Shown: positions 1 to 10,434 of the stretch, piece after piece
Numbering within the stretch: position 1 is the first letter of the stretch
Layout of the letters: every line of letters begins with the position of its first letter
From: Methylobacterium hispanicum
GTDB lineage: Bacteria > Pseudomonadota > Alphaproteobacteria > Rhizobiales > Beijerinckiaceae
Assembly (NCBI RefSeq): GCF_022179285.1
Contig: NZ_BPQO01000013.1
Span: 1 to 64,000, forward strand
Reading direction: 5' to 3'
DNA length: 64,000 nt
Position numbers and translations under genes: made by a program
The notes under the pieces: generated by a model
Told to the model about the DNA's origin: nothing
The model's database searches: none
What the model saw: the letters and a program-made list of their open reading frames with translations, nothing else

Positions 1-75
1 AACTCGGCCGTTAAACACACCAGCGCCCATGGTACTGTGTCTCAAGACACGGGAGAGTCGGTCGCCGCCAGACCC
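1..75 (+). rRNA. rrf: 5S ribosomal RNA, 3' part (cut by window start)
   Basis: The first 75 bases match the 3' half of bacterial 5S rRNA, including the conserved runs CGGCCGTTAAAC, ATGGTACTGTGTCTCAAGAC and the closing CGCCGCCAGACC. The 5' half lies outside the window. The 3' end is estimated from the terminal helix and may be off by a few bases. The window therefore starts at the end of an rRNA operon transcribed rightward. Confidence 0.88.
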
Positions 76-161
76 GCCAAACACAGGACAGACACACCCC
101 CTCGACACGATCTCGGATCCAAGAGCTTCGCAGATGTTCGAAAGGCCGTCTGCAATAGTTC

Positions 162-237
162 GGGGCTATAGCTCAGCTGGGAGAGCGCCTGCATGGCATG
201 CAGGAGGTCAGCGGTTCGATCCCGCTTAGCTCCACCA
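162..237 (+). tRNA. tRNA-Ala (anticodon GGC)
   Basis: A 76-nt cloverleaf with CCA encoded at 235-237. The acceptor stem pairs 162-168 with 227-233 and holds the G3-U70 wobble pair that is the identity element of alanine tRNA. The anticodon stem is 188-192/200-204, and the seven-base loop gives anticodon GGC at 195-197. The T-arm carries GGTTCGATCCC. It lies about 86 bp after the 5S rRNA and may be co-transcribed with it. Confidence 0.95.
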
Positions 238-247
238 TATCATCCGT

Positions 248-287
248 GAAAGAAGCCGCCATGCAATTCTGCGTGGCGGCTTCTTTC
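248..287 (+). terminator. Strong hairpin after tRNA-Ala
   Basis: A 17-bp stem (248-264 with 271-287, one G-T pair) closes a 6-nt loop 11 bp after the tRNA. The 3' arm ends in a T-rich GGCTTCTTTC, as expected of an intrinsic terminator ending the rRNA/tRNA transcript. Confidence 0.75.
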
Positions 288-374
288 GTTGTCCCGCGGG
301 GAGGGGACCTTCGCAACGTCCTGTTAGGCCTGATTGGCGTAAGCCCGCTCCATCGACGAAGGGGCGAGCCGCAC

Positions 375-572
375 ATGCTCGAAGAAGCGTTCAAGCATGT
401 CCGCTACGCCGTGGCCCTGCGGGACTGCGCGCAGGGCAGCCGGATTGCGGCGGAGCGCCAGCTTCTCACGGTCCTGGCCTCGGTCCACGAGCGACGCGGC
501 CGCGCCCTGATCGGTGCGATCGAGGCCCGCAAGAGGACTGCCGGTCTGGGGATACGCGGCGCGGTCCGCTGA
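375..572 (+). CDS. Small hypothetical protein (65 aa)
   Basis: An unrecognised 65-residue basic protein starting MLEEAFKHVRYAVALRDC. It looks largely helical and alanine/arginine rich. A longer reading of the same frame would start inside the tRNA gene at 198, so the internal ATG at 375 is preferred. No family motif was seen. Coding status rests on frame and composition only. Confidence 0.45.
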   Translation: MLEEAFKHVRYAVALRDCAQGSRIAAERQLLTVLASVHERRGRALIGAIEARKRTAGLGIRGAVR

Positions 573-672
573 TCACCCCACCGCCCGGCAGACCTGAGCA
601 TTCCGGATTCAAAGTCGACCACCATTTGCGGGTGCAGGGCCCTGCGGCTCGGCCCTGAGAGGTTTCGCCGCG

Positions 673-897
673 TCAGGCCGCGACCCGATCGACTCCGCAG
701 CGGCGAAGGCGCTCCCGGAACCCGTCGCGCTCGCGCCGCACGGCCGCGAGCTCCGCGCGGAGCTCCACGACCTCGGCCTGCAGCTCACCGGAATCGACGG
801 CCATCTCCACGCACTGGTCCTGGACCTCGGCGAGTTGCAGGCGCAGCTCGACGATCTCGTTCGCCAGTTCGAGCAGGGCTGCGCTCGGATCGGGCAC
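673..897 (-). CDS. Small coiled-coil hypothetical protein (74 aa)
   Basis: A 74-residue protein with a GTG start preceded by GGGAGAA about 5 bases upstream. From about residue 7 to 66 it shows a heptad-like leucine/valine pattern with many Glu and Arg (LANEIVELRLQLAEVQ, VVELRAELAAVRRERD), so it is probably one long coiled coil. No catalytic motif was found. Function unknown; a structural or adaptor role would be a guess. Confidence 0.6.
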   Translation of the reverse strand: MPDPSAALLELANEIVELRLQLAEVQDQCVEMAVDSGELQAEVVELRAELAAVRRERDGFRERLRRCGVDRVAA

Positions 898-1091
898 GGG
901 CTTCTCCCTTGGGGGACATCGCGACGGGAAGCGCCGCGACCGGGCCCTCAGAACTCGGGCCCCGGCCCTAACAAGACCTTACCGGGGTCCAGCGAATGCG
1001 GTGGACAAGCCTGGGACCGACCGCGGGACGGGAGGTGCGTAACCCGAGGCGGGGCGCTGCCCGACCACCCGAAAAGCCGCTAGCATTTCAT

Positions 1092-1236
1092 GGATCCCAA
1101 AGGTCGAGACCTTTGGCGGGTGCAGGGTGGAACCCTGTATTCGGCCTCACCGTCCCGACTGCGTCGGGACGGTGAGGCCAACCTGAGGCACCGCCCCAGG
1201 GCCCCGCCCAAGGGACTCGGGCCCTCAGGAATTCCA
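1092..1236 (+). repeat. GGATCC-ended intergenic repeat, copy 1
   Basis: Begins GGATCCCAAAGGTCGAGACC, then TTTGGCGGGTGCAGGG, a central hairpin with GGCCTCACCGTCCCGAC / GTCGGGACGGTGAGGCC arms, and a GC-rich right part. The same ends recur at 25237, 37402 and 58556 with different central hairpins. This copy ends about 55 bp before glpK and is more diverged on its right side. Confidence 0.85.
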
Positions 1237-1290
1237 GACCCTGAGCCGGCAGGAAGACCGGCCCGACACGGACCAGCCAGGGAGGAGACC

Positions 1291-2796
1291 ATGAGCCAGT
1301 ATGTCGGCGCGATCGACCAGGGCACGACAAGCAGCCGCTTCATCGTGTTCGACCGCGAGGGCCGCGTCATCGCCTGCCGGCAGCGCGAGCACGCGCAGAT
1401 CTACCCGCGCCCCGGCCAGGTCGAGCACGATCCGCTGGAGATCTGGTCGAACACGCAAGCCGTGATGCGCGAGGCGCTGGAGGCGGCCGGTCTCACGCCC
1501 CGGGACCTGCTCTCGATCGGCATCACCAACCAGCGCGAGACCACGCTGATCTGGGACCGGCGCACGGGCGCGCCGTTGCACAACGCCCTGGTCTGGCAGG
1601 ACACCCGCAACGACCGGCTGGTCGCCGAGTATCAACGGGACGGCGGGCGCGACCGCTTCCGGACCCTGACCGGCCTGCCGCTGGCGAGTTACTTCTCCGG
1701 CCTGAAGCTGCGCTGGCTGCTCGACCACGTGGCGGGCGCCCGGGAGCGGGCAGAGGCCGGCGACGTGCTCTTCGGCAACATCGACACCTGGCTGGTCTGG
1801 AACCTGACCGGCGGGCCGGCGGGCGGCCTGCACATCACCGACGTCACCAACGCCAGCCGCACGCAGCTGATGGGGCTGGAGAGCCTCGCCTGGGATGCCT
1901 CGATGCTCGCCGCCTTCGGCATCCCCCGGGCGATGCTGCCCGAGATCGTCTCATCCTCCCAGGTCTACGGCGAGACGCGGGCGCCCTTCGCGGGCGTGCC
2001 GATCGCCGGCATCCTGGGCGACCAGCAGGCGGCGCTCTTCGGGCAGACCTGCTTCAACCCGGGCGAGGCCAAGAACACCTACGGCACCGGCTGCTTCGCG
2101 CTGATGAACACCGGCGAGACGCCGGTCCCCTCAAGCTGCGGCCTCGTCACCACCGTCGGCTACAAGCTCGACGGCAATCCCGCCATCTACGCGCTCGAGG
2201 GCTCGATCGCCATCACGGGGGCCCTGGTGCAGTGGCTGCGCGACAATCTCGGGCTGATCCGGGACAGCGCCGAGGTCGAGCAGCTCGCCGCCACGGTCGA
2301 GGACAACGGCGGCGTCTACTTCGTGCCGGCCTTCTCGGGCCTCTACGCGCCGCACTGGTGCGAGGGCGCCCGCGGCCTGATCATCGGGCTCACCCGCTAC
2401 GCCAACAAGGGCCACATCGCCCGCGCCTGCCTGGAGGCGACCGCCTTCCAGACCCGCGAGGTGCTGGAGGCGATGGAGACGGATTCAGGGATCCCGGTGC
2501 GCGAGCTGCGTTCGGACGGCGGCATGGTGGCCAACACCGCGCTGATGCAGTTCCAGGCCGACATCCTCGACGTGGCCGTGGTGCGCCCGGAGGTGGCCGA
2601 GACCACGGCGCTCGGCGCCGCCTACGCGGCCGGCCTCGCCACCGGCTACTGGCGGGGGCAGGACGACCTCGTGCGCAACTGGGGCGTCGGCCGGCGCTGG
2701 GAGCCTCGCATGGAGGCGGCCCACCGCGACCGGATCTACGCCGCCTGGGGACGGGCCGTGAAGCGCTCCTTCGACTGGGCGCAGACGGAGGGCTGA
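1291..2796 (+). CDS. glpK: Glycerol kinase
   Basis: ATP-dependent kinase of the FGGY family that makes sn-glycerol 3-phosphate from glycerol in the cytoplasm. The 501-residue length is normal for GlpK. The N-terminal phosphate-binding motif is [15 protein letters not shown], and the C-terminal FGGY half carries [17 protein letters not shown] and [15 protein letters not shown]. The frame is open upstream, but the ATG at 1291 has a strong GGGAGGAG site just ahead and matches the usual GlpK N-terminus. No glpF or glpD is adjacent, so the gene stands alone between a repeat and a palindrome. Confidence 0.97.
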   Translation: MSQYVGAIDQGTTSSRFIVFDREGRVIACRQREHAQIYPRPGQVEHDPLEIWSNTQAVMREALEAAGLTPRDLLSIGITNQRETTLIWDRRTGAPLHNALVWQDTRNDRLVAEYQRDGGRDRFRTLTGLPLASYFSGLKLRWLLDHVAGARERAEAGDVLFGNIDTWLVWNLTGGPAGGLHITDVTNASRTQLMGLESLAWDASMLAAFGIPRAMLPEIVSSSQVYGETRAPFAGVPIAGILGDQQAALFGQTCFNPGEAKNTYGTGCFALMNTGETPVPSSCGLVTTVGYKLDGNPAIYALEGSIAITGALVQWLRDNLGLIRDSAEVEQLAATVEDNGGVYFVPAFSGLYAPHWCEGARGLIIGLTRYANKGHIARACLEATAFQTREVLEAMETDSGIPVRELRSDGGMVANTALMQFQADILDVAVVRPEVAETTALGAAYAAGLATGYWRGQDDLVRNWGVGRRWEPRMEAAHRDRIYAAWGRAVKRSFDWAQTEG

Positions 2797-2875
2797 GAGC
2801 CTCTCACAAGACGCCCGCTCACCGGGCGCCCTCCCTCCGCACGTGACGGTTCAGCGGGCGTCCTGCGAGAGGCTC
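2797..2875 (+). terminator. Long inverted repeat directly after glpK
   Basis: Arms 2797-2819 and 2853-2875 are inverted copies (GAGCCTCTC and GACGCCCGCT perfect, with a short mismatched bulge) and begin immediately after the glpK stop codon. There is no clear T-tract. It probably acts as a terminator or 3'-protecting structure for the glpK mRNA. Confidence 0.55.
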
Positions 2876-2980
2876 CAAGCCGGCGGATCGCCCTCGCCGT
2901 GCCGCCGTACCGCCGGCGGATCGGACCGGGGCTTCCGCGCCGATCCGCGTGGTCGTTCCGGCGCCCGGGACCGTCGCGGC

Positions 2981-3157
2981 TCAGCCCTCCTCGCCCTGGC
3001 GGTCGCGGTCGAGCTGCCGCAGCAGCTCGGCGAGCCGCGGATCGAGGCCCTCGTCCAGAACGGGCTCGTAGAGGGCCTGAAGCTGGCGTCCGAGGCGCTC
3101 GCGCGCCAGGGCGTCGAGCACGGGGCCGTCATCCGGGGCGTCGCGTGAGGGCGTCAT
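2981..3157 (-). CDS. NepR-like anti-sigma factor (58 aa)
   Basis: A short protein whose core LGRQLQALYEPVLDEGL followed by LAELLRQLD fits the NepR family signature (GRqLRalYd..v.e..P..f..LL.qL). In alphaproteobacteria NepR binds the ECF sigma factor EcfG and is released by phosphorylated PhyR to switch on the general stress response. The ATG at 3157 gives the normal NepR length of about 60 residues; an upstream ATG at 3226 would add an unrelated basic tail. No phyR or ecfG lies in the window, so this looks like an orphan or additional NepR. Target specificity is inference. Confidence 0.72.
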   Translation of the reverse strand: MTPSRDAPDDGPVLDALARERLGRQLQALYEPVLDEGLDPRLAELLRQLDRDRQGEEG

Positions 3158-3603
3158 GGAGAGGATATTGCCCGCCGACGGCGCGCGGCAAGCCGGCCGC
3201 GCCACGATGCGTCCCCGATGCATCATCGGTCCCCGGCTCGCAACCGGAGCGCACGAGAAGCCCCGGACCGAGAAGCCGGACCAAGAAAAAAGGCCACTCC
3301 CGAAGGAGCGGCCCGAAGTCTAGGGAGGAAACGCCCAAAAGAGGGCTGCGCGACCGCGACGCCATCGCGATCGTGCACAAGCGTTGTGACACGTCATGTT
3401 GCGCCGCACCATCCCCCGATCCGGGGATGGTGTCATGTCCTGACTGCATGGAACTGTACCACGTCCACGACCATCCGGACCGAACTCGGTGGAGCCGGCG
3501 GCCTCGTACCTGCACGGAACAGGGCGTAACGCGGGCGGAGCCGTCCAGGGGATCTTAAGACAAAGGCCTCAGCATCGGCCAGGAGCTTCGAGAAAAGGCC
3601 GCC
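3158..3603. other. 446-bp intergenic region with a hairpin
   Basis: No convincing gene on either strand. It contains a perfect 10-bp hairpin at 3407-3432 (CACCATCCCC / GGGGATGGTG) flanked by GACACGTCATG and TGTCATGTC, and an A-rich stretch near 3284-3290. No EcfG-type GGAAC...GTT pair faces the NepR-like gene. Confidence 0.4.
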
Positions 3604-3825
3604 ATGCTGCTGTACGTGTCCGCCGCCTGGGCGGGTGGAACCCTGACCCTGGCCGCCCTCTGGCAGCCGCTCGGCCCGGCGCTCGCGCTGGTGGCGGCCC
3701 CCTTCGGCGCGAGCGCGGTCACGGCCGGGGCCGCCTGCCTCGCCGCCCTGCGGCCGGATGCCCGGCGCGGCCGGGGCAACCCGCCCCCGGGCGGCGCGCC
3801 CCTGGATTGGCAGGAGGCCCACTGA
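3604..3825 (+). CDS. Small membrane protein (73 aa)
   Basis: An unrecognised protein with two likely membrane segments (about residues 3-24 and 25-48), then a polar, glycine/proline-rich tail ending LDWQEAH. The ATG follows an AAAAGG ribosome-binding site at good spacing. It lies 85 bp upstream of purC in the same direction and could share its transcript. Function unknown. Confidence 0.6.
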   Translation: MLLYVSAAWAGGTLTLAALWQPLGPALALVAAPFGASAVTAGAACLAALRPDARRGRGNPPPGGAPLDWQEAH

Positions 3826-3910
3826 GACAGGCTGCCGGCGGCCCGAAGGCTGGTGTTCGGGCGGCGTTGCGCGCACAAGACGGCAGATTCCGGCGGGGAA
3901 GCCGCCGCCC

Positions 3911-4915
<1,005 letters not shown>

Positions 4916-5204
4916 GGCCGGCGGCAACCTTCCAAGCCGGCACCGCCTGCCGACAGGGACCGCCTGCGGCGCACCGGATCTTTGAAAGCACATTCCGCGG
5001 GTGACGGCGTAGATTTCCATCGTGACGCAGGTGCTTACGGGCGCCGCGCATCCGACCCGCGGACAGGCACGATGGCTTCGAGCGACAGGACACACGCCAA
5101 CAGGATCGATTTCAACAGGACCGATGCGGCGCGGGAACCGTCCCCGCGCCCTCCGTGTACGGGCCGCCTCCCCGCGACAGCCCCCGCACGGAAGGATGAC
5201 GACG

Positions 5205-5468
5205 ATGTTCGATCTCGACGCGACCCTTGATCTCCTCGATACGCCCGCGCTTCCGGAGGAGGACGCCGTCGTATGGGCGCCGCGCGACCGCGGTCACGGC
5301 AGGGCCGCCCTGGCGGCGGCCCTCGACGACGGGCTCCTGTCGGAGGAGGTCGACGCGATCCTGGCCGGCCGCCGGGTGGTCGAGGCCTTCCCGGTCCGCC
5401 GCGGCGAGACCCCGCCGGCCTACGCGACCCGCGCCGTCGCCGAGATGATGGCGGCCTACCTGCGGTAG
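5205..5468 (+). CDS. Small hypothetical protein (87 aa)
   Basis: An acidic, mostly helical protein beginning MFDLDATLDLLDTPALPEED and ending VAEMMAAYLR. It matches no family I recognise. The frame is open to 5022, but only the ATG at 5205 has a proper ribosome-binding site (GAAGGA ending 8 bases upstream); 5196 is a close alternative. It stands alone between purC and the acyl-CoA dehydrogenase. Confidence 0.6.
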   Translation: MFDLDATLDLLDTPALPEEDAVVWAPRDRGHGRAALAAALDDGLLSEEVDAILAGRRVVEAFPVRRGETPPAYATRAVAEMMAAYLR

Positions 5469-5571
5469 GCCCTGCCGCCCCTATAGCGGAACGCTATGGC
5501 CCGGTGACGCAAGCTGTATTTGTGGCCCCGGCCGCGCCCCCGTAGATCGTCGTGACGGCGGGGAGGACGCG

Positions 5572-6735
5572 ATGCGGACGATCGACCACGGGCAGCACCA
5601 GGACATCCGCGACGCGGTGCGCGCGCTCTGCGCCGAGTTCCCGCCCGCGTACCACCGCGAGGTCGACGCGGCGCGCGGCTACCCGGAAGCCTTCGTGGAC
5701 GCGCTGACCCGGGCCGGCTGGATGGCCGCGCTCATCCCGGAAGCCTACGGCGGTTCCGGCCTCGGGCTCACGGAAGCCTCCGTGATCATGGAGGAGATCA
5801 ACCGCTCGGGCGGCAATTCCGGCGCCTGCCACGGGCAGATGTACAACATGAACACGCTGGTGCGGCACGGCTCGGAGGCGCAGCGCCGGCACTACCTGCC
5901 GAAGATCGCCGCCGGGGAACTGCGCCTGCAATCGATGGGCGTGACCGAGCCGACGGCCGGCACCGACACGACGAAGATCAAGACCACGGCTTCGCGCCGG
6001 GGCGACCGCTGGGTGATCAACGGGCAGAAGGTCTGGATCTCGCGCATCCAGCACTCCGACCTGATGATCCTCCTGGCCCGCACCACGCCGCTCGATCAGG
6101 TCGCCAAGAAGTCGGAGGGGCTCTCGATCTTCCTCGTGGACCTGCACGAGGCGAGAGCGAAGGGCATGGCCGTCCGCCCGATCCTCAACATGGTCAACCA
6201 CGAGACCAACGAGTTGTTCTTCGACGACCTCGAGATCCCGGCCGAGAACCTGATCGGCGAGGAGGGGCAGGGCTTTCGGTACATCCTCACCGGGCTCAAC
6301 GCCGAGCGGGCGCTGATCGCGGCCGAGTGCATCGGCGACGGCTACTGGTTCATCGACAAGGTCACGGCCTACGCGCGTGAGCGCACCGTGTTCGGCCGCC
6401 CGATCGGCCAGAACCAGGGCGTGCAGTTCCCGATCGCGGAGAGCTTCATCGAGGTCGAGGCGGCCAACCTCATGCGCTACGAGGCCTGCCGGCTCTACGA
6501 CGCGGGCGAGCCCTGCGGGGCCCAGGCCAACATGGCCAAGTACCTCGCCGCCAAGGCGAGCTGGGAAGCGGCCAACGCCTGCATCCAGTTCCACGGCGGC
6601 TTCGGCTTCGCGGCCGAGTACGACGTCGAGCGCAAGTTCCGCGAGACGCGGCTCTATCAGGTCGCGCCGATCTCCACGAACCTGATCCTGTCCTACGTGG
6701 CCGAGCACATCCTGGGGTTGCCGCGCTCGTTCTGA
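5572..6735 (+). CDS. Acyl-CoA dehydrogenase family protein
   Basis: An FAD enzyme of 387 residues with the full acyl-CoA dehydrogenase fold: helical N-terminal domain, beta domain with MGVTEPTAGTDTTKIKT and WVINGQKVWISRIQHSD, and C-terminal helical domain with RTVFGRPIGQNQGVQFPIAE and CIQFHGGFGFAAEYDVER. It oxidises the alpha-beta bond of an acyl-CoA thioester, with electrons passing to ETF. Substrate chain length or branching cannot be read from sequence. GGGAGGA precedes the ATG. No other beta-oxidation genes are adjacent. Confidence 0.92.
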   Translation: MRTIDHGQHQDIRDAVRALCAEFPPAYHREVDAARGYPEAFVDALTRAGWMAALIPEAYGGSGLGLTEASVIMEEINRSGGNSGACHGQMYNMNTLVRHGSEAQRRHYLPKIAAGELRLQSMGVTEPTAGTDTTKIKTTASRRGDRWVINGQKVWISRIQHSDLMILLARTTPLDQVAKKSEGLSIFLVDLHEARAKGMAVRPILNMVNHETNELFFDDLEIPAENLIGEEGQGFRYILTGLNAERALIAAECIGDGYWFIDKVTAYARERTVFGRPIGQNQGVQFPIAESFIEVEAANLMRYEACRLYDAGEPCGAQANMAKYLAAKASWEAANACIQFHGGFGFAAEYDVERKFRETRLYQVAPISTNLILSYVAEHILGLPRSF

Positions 6736-6809
6736 GGCCGCCCCCCTCTCCTCGCATACGGGGGAGAGGGAGATCCGCGCCCTCCGGCGCCGCCGACCGG
6801 AGAACGCGT

Positions 6810-8501
6810 TCAGGCCGCCGACCGGCCTGCCGTGAAGGCGGCGTGGTCGGCCATCAGCGCGCCCGAGAGCGCCGCGGCGATTAGGGCCCGGGTCTCCTCG
6901 ACGCCGTAGAGGGCCACGAAGGAGCCGAAACGGGGGCCGCGGGCCTCGCCGAACAGCACGTTGTAGATCGTGGAGAACCACGCCTGCGACACGCCGGGCC
7001 GCCCGTCCGGACTCTTGGCCTTGCCGGAGAGGTCGGGGAAGTGGCGCCGCCCGACCTCGTAGACCGCGGCCTGCAAGGCCTCCGGATCGGTCGAGCCGGC
7101 ATGCGGCGCCAGCGTCGCGGCCAGATCCTCCAGCGCCGCGCGCTCCTCGGCGGTCGGCTCCCGGTATGTCTTGGCCGGGCGCACGAAGTCGCGGAAATAG
7201 GCCAGCGCGTGCCCGACCAGCCGGTCGAGATAGGGGTGCGTCTCGGGCCCGATCCCGGGGGCGTAGCGCCGGATGAAGCCCCAGAGCACCGCCTTGTCCT
7301 CGGTGTTGGCCACCGCCGCGAGGTTCAGGAGCATCGCGAAGTTGACGCCCCCGCCCTCGACGCGCTCAGGCTCGGGCGGCGTTCCGGCGTGCAGGTGCCA
7401 GACCGGGTTGCCGAGGCGCAGCTTGGCGTCCTGGCTCCGGTAGCGGTCGAGGAAGTTCAGGTACTCGTCGACGTGGCGCGGGATCACGTCGAAGAACAGG
7501 CGCTTGGCCTCGCGCGGCTTGCTGAACATGAACAGCGCGAGCGAATCCGGCGTACCGTAGGCGAGCCACTCGTCGATGGTGAGCCCGTTGCCCTTCGACT
7601 TCGAGATCTTCTGTCCCCGCTCGTCGAGGAAGAGCTCGTAGTTGAAGCCCTCCGGCGGCTCGGCCCCGAGCGCGCGGGCGATCTGACCCGAGAGCTTGAC
7701 CGAGTCGATCAGGTCCTTGCCTGCCATCTCGTAGTCGATGCCGAGCGCCACCCAGCGCATCGCCCAGTCGGGCTTCCACTGCAGCTTGGCGTGGCCGCCG
7801 GTCAGCGGAGTCTCGTAGGCCTCGCCCGTGGCGGGGTCGCGCCAGGCGAGCGTGCCCTTCGCGGCGTCCACGCGATCGATCGGCACCTGCATCACGTGGC
7901 CGGTGACCGGGTGGATCGGCAGGAAGGGGGAGTAGCTCGCCGAGCGCTCGGCGCGCAGCGAGGGCAGCATGATGTCCATCACCGCCTGGTAGCGCTCGGC
8001 CACCAGCATCAGCGTCGCGTCGAAGGCGCCCGAGCGGTAGCACTCGGTGGCCGAGCGGAACTCGTAGTCGAAGCCGAAGGCGTCGAGGAAGCGGCGCAGC
8101 TCCGCGTTGTTGTGCGCGCCGAAGCTGTCATGCGTCCCGAATGGATCGGGCACCTGCGTCAGCGGCAGGTTGAGGGCGCCCTGCAGGAGTTCGCGGTTCG
8201 GCACGTTGTCCGGCACCTTGCGCAGGCCGTCCATGTCGTCCGAGAAGGCGATCAGGCGCGTCGGCACCGCGTCCTTCGTCAGCACCCGGAATGCGTGGCG
8301 CACCATCGAGGTGCGGGCGACCTCGCCGAAGGTGCCGATATGCGGCAGGCCCGACGGGCCGTAGCCGGTCTCGAACAGAACTTCGTTCTTGGGTTTCCGC
8401 TCCAGCCGCGCGACGAGCTTGCGCGCCTCCTCGAAGGGCCAGGCGGCGGCGTGCGCGGCCGCCTCGATCAGGTCGGGGTCGAGGGTGAGCGGGGCGGGCA
8501 T
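6810..8501 (-). CDS. lysS: Lysyl-tRNA synthetase, class I
   Basis: Charges tRNA-Lys with lysine. This is the class I enzyme (LysK type), not the class II LysRS of most bacteria: it carries the Rossmann-fold signatures PHIGTFGE (His at residue 54) and KISKSKGNG, the class I KMSKS equivalent. Its 563 residues fit the family. Class I LysRS is typical of archaea and of many alphaproteobacteria. It converges on the acyl-CoA dehydrogenase and is a single-gene unit. Confidence 0.96.
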   Translation of the reverse strand: MPAPLTLDPDLIEAAAHAAAWPFEEARKLVARLERKPKNEVLFETGYGPSGLPHIGTFGEVARTSMVRHAFRVLTKDAVPTRLIAFSDDMDGLRKVPDNVPNRELLQGALNLPLTQVPDPFGTHDSFGAHNNAELRRFLDAFGFDYEFRSATECYRSGAFDATLMLVAERYQAVMDIMLPSLRAERSASYSPFLPIHPVTGHVMQVPIDRVDAAKGTLAWRDPATGEAYETPLTGGHAKLQWKPDWAMRWVALGIDYEMAGKDLIDSVKLSGQIARALGAEPPEGFNYELFLDERGQKISKSKGNGLTIDEWLAYGTPDSLALFMFSKPREAKRLFFDVIPRHVDEYLNFLDRYRSQDAKLRLGNPVWHLHAGTPPEPERVEGGGVNFAMLLNLAAVANTEDKAVLWGFIRRYAPGIGPETHPYLDRLVGHALAYFRDFVRPAKTYREPTAEERAALEDLAATLAPHAGSTDPEALQAAVYEVGRRHFPDLSGKAKSPDGRPGVSQAWFSTIYNVLFGEARGPRFGSFVALYGVEETRALIAAALSGALMADHAAFTAGRSAA

Positions 8502-8577
8502 GAAGCGGTACGTTCCAGCATGTGCCGAGAACCCGCCTCACTACGGTAGGGGCGCCGGACGGGTCAACGCGGGGGGC

Positions 8578-9093
8578 TCATGCCGGATCCGCGCTGGAAG
8601 GGACGCCAGGATCGCCGGCGAGGTCGCGCTCCAGCCCGCGCACGGCCTCGACATAGGCCGGGAATGTCGCCCGCATCCGATCGAGACTCTCGTTGGTCTT
8701 GCCTGGATCCAGATCGAAACCGTACCGATGCCGAACCCTATGCCGAAAGCCCTTCAGCTCGGTCAGTGCGACGTAGAGAGCGTCATCGAGAAGCGGGGGA
8801 CGCAGACCCAGGACGGCGGCGCGCATCTGATCGAGCAGATCCTGATGCGAGGTCTCGCCGGTCGGGACCGAGCCGTCGATATCATTGGCGAGACTGAGCA
8901 GCGTGTCCTCGATGCCGTTGTAGACGTTGTGGATTGCAGCGGCGATCGCCGTCATGCGGCCCCAGGCGTTGACGGCCTCCGGCGGCAGGGCATCGTACTG
9001 CCCGAGGAAGGCATCGAGGTTCCGGAGTTCGCGCGCGGCCCGCTCAAGCTTCGGCCCGAGCTTCGCGAAGGCGGGATGCGACGACGCGATCAT
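8578..9093 (-). CDS. hepT: HepT-like HEPN ribonuclease toxin
   Basis: A 171-residue helical protein carrying a HEPN active-site motif Arg117-x4-His122 followed by Tyr (in RHRVRHRYGFDLD) and a conserved HNVYNGIEDTLL helix. HepT toxins cut RNA and are silenced by the partner MntA, which adds AMP to the Tyr near the RX4H motif. The start codon lies inside the end of the upstream mntA-like gene (50-bp overlap), the usual tight coupling of this pair. Whether the pair is still active cannot be told from sequence. Confidence 0.85.
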   Translation of the reverse strand: MIASSHPAFAKLGPKLERAARELRNLDAFLGQYDALPPEAVNAWGRMTAIAAAIHNVYNGIEDTLLSLANDIDGSVPTGETSHQDLLDQMRAAVLGLRPPLLDDALYVALTELKGFRHRVRHRYGFDLDPGKTNESLDRMRATFPAYVEAVRGLERDLAGDPGVPSSADPA

Positions 9094-9409
9094 GCTCGAA
9101 AGCCTCCCGCTGCTCCTGCGTGAGATCGCAGGCGAAGATCAGGTCGTAGGGGATTCCAGCGCCGCGGATGATGCCTGCGACGACGCGCTCGACCTCTGCC
9201 CGCTCGGCCGGATCGACCCTGCTCTCGACCAGAATGTCGATGTCCGAGTGCAGGCGGAAGCGGTCCGTCGCAAGGGAGCCGATCAGGGCGGCTCGATAGC
9301 CGAGCACGCCGAGCGCCTCGAGGCAACGCTCGGCCAGTCCCCTGGCCCGGCGGTGCCGTTCCGCGCCGCGCACCGCGGCGACCTCCGCGAACCGGGTCAT
9401 GCGTGCCAT
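9044..9409 (-). CDS. mntA: MntA-like nucleotidyltransferase antitoxin
   Basis: A 121-residue minimal nucleotidyltransferase with the GSX10DXD motif complete: Gly44-Ser45 and Asp56-Ile-Asp58 in IGSLATDRFRLHSDIDIL. It is the adenylyltransferase antitoxin of HepT systems, which neutralises the HEPN toxin by AMP transfer. The upstream frame is open further, but the ATG at 9409 gives the normal domain size. It is transcribed first and overlaps hepT. Confidence 0.83.
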   Translation of the reverse strand: MARMTRFAEVAAVRGAERHRRARGLAERCLEALGVLGYRAALIGSLATDRFRLHSDIDILVESRVDPAERAEVERVVAGIIRGAGIPYDLIFACDLTQEQREAFEHDRVVASRLREARAEA

Positions 9410-9465
9410 GACGGATTCATCCGCTGCGGAACCCCGATCCGAAACATAGTGGATGCCCCGCCGTT

Positions 9466-10323
9466 TCAGAACGGGCTCACGGGAAAGAAGCGCAGGTACA
9501 GCTCCGCGTACTTGCCGTCGTCCCAGAGGCGCTGGAGCGCGTCGTCGAGGGCGCGGGACAGCGCGGCGTCCTCGGGCCTCGTCACGAGGCCGATCCCTTC
9601 CCCGAAATAGCGGTTCTCCAGGTAGTCGCCACCCGTGAAGGCGCAGCATCCGGCAGCCTCTTGGCCCCCGAGCCAGAGGGCGAGGTTGACGCCGTCCGCG
9701 AACAGGTAGTCGGTCTCGCCGCGCTTCAGCGCGCCCTCGGCGGCGGCGAGGTCGGTGAAGTCCTTCGCCTGCGCCTTCGGGAAGAAGGCGCGGAGATAGG
9801 CGGCGTGGGCGCTGCCCGCGATCACGCCCACGCTGCGGCCCGCCAGCCCCTCGGGGGAGGGGGGCGGCAGGCGCGCGCCCGTGCGGGCGGCGAAGCGGGC
9901 GGGCCAGCGGAAATAGGGCCGCGTCGCCAGGAACTTCTCGCGGAGCGTCGGGGTCAGCGGGATCGCCGCGGCGACCACGTCGCCCTGGCGCTCGTTCAGC
10001 GCGTCGAGCAGCGTGTCGAAGCGGCGGGCCTGCACCGTGCAGGGGATCGCGAGGCGCTCGCACACGGCGCGGGCCAACTCGACGGCGAAGCCGGTCGGCG
10101 CCCCGTCCGGGCCGGCGAAGTGCAGCGGCGGGAACTCGTCGTCGGTGAGGAAGCGGACCGCGCGGCCGGTCTGGGGCGCCTCGATCCGCTCGCCGCGCGC
10201 CCGCGGGTTCCAGAAGTTCGGGATCCTCACGCTCTCGGACGGAGCAGGCTCAGCACGGATCTGCTGCGCGGCGGGCGCGAAGAACAGAATTGCCGCAAGG
10301 ATCAACCGGAATCTTGAGATCAT
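9466..10323 (-). CDS. Periplasmic substrate-binding protein, family 3 (amino-acid type)
   Basis: A 285-residue exported protein with an N-terminal signal peptide (MISRFRLILAAILFFAPAAQ, cleavage near residue 24) and a bacterial solute-binding type 3 domain (FLTDDEFPPLHFAGPDG, GFAVELARAVCERLAI, GVIAGSAHAAYL, DYLFADGVNLALWL). Such proteins deliver amino acids or similar small ligands to an ABC permease or act as sensor domains. No permease or ATPase gene is adjacent, so it is an orphan binding protein here. Ligand unknown. Confidence 0.85.
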   Translation of the reverse strand: MISRFRLILAAILFFAPAAQQIRAEPAPSESVRIPNFWNPRARGERIEAPQTGRAVRFLTDDEFPPLHFAGPDGAPTGFAVELARAVCERLAIPCTVQARRFDTLLDALNERQGDVVAAAIPLTPTLREKFLATRPYFRWPARFAARTGARLPPPSPEGLAGRSVGVIAGSAHAAYLRAFFPKAQAKDFTDLAAAEGALKRGETDYLFADGVNLALWLGGQEAAGCCAFTGGDYLENRYFGEGIGLVTRPEDAALSRALDDALQRLWDDGKYAELYLRFFPVSPF

Positions 10324-10434
10324 GCCGAACGCGTCTTGACGGGATAACAGTCCTAGTGTCCGCTGGCCCCGGTCAGGCGGCTCGGCTCGCCCGCCTGTCT
10401 AGCACGTTCCGCGGGCCGCGGGAGCGGGGGATCC

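Noticed and set aside
198..374. N-terminal extension of the small gene at 375-572, overlapping tRNA-Ala
   Set aside because: The extra residues would be encoded by the tRNA and its terminator hairpin.
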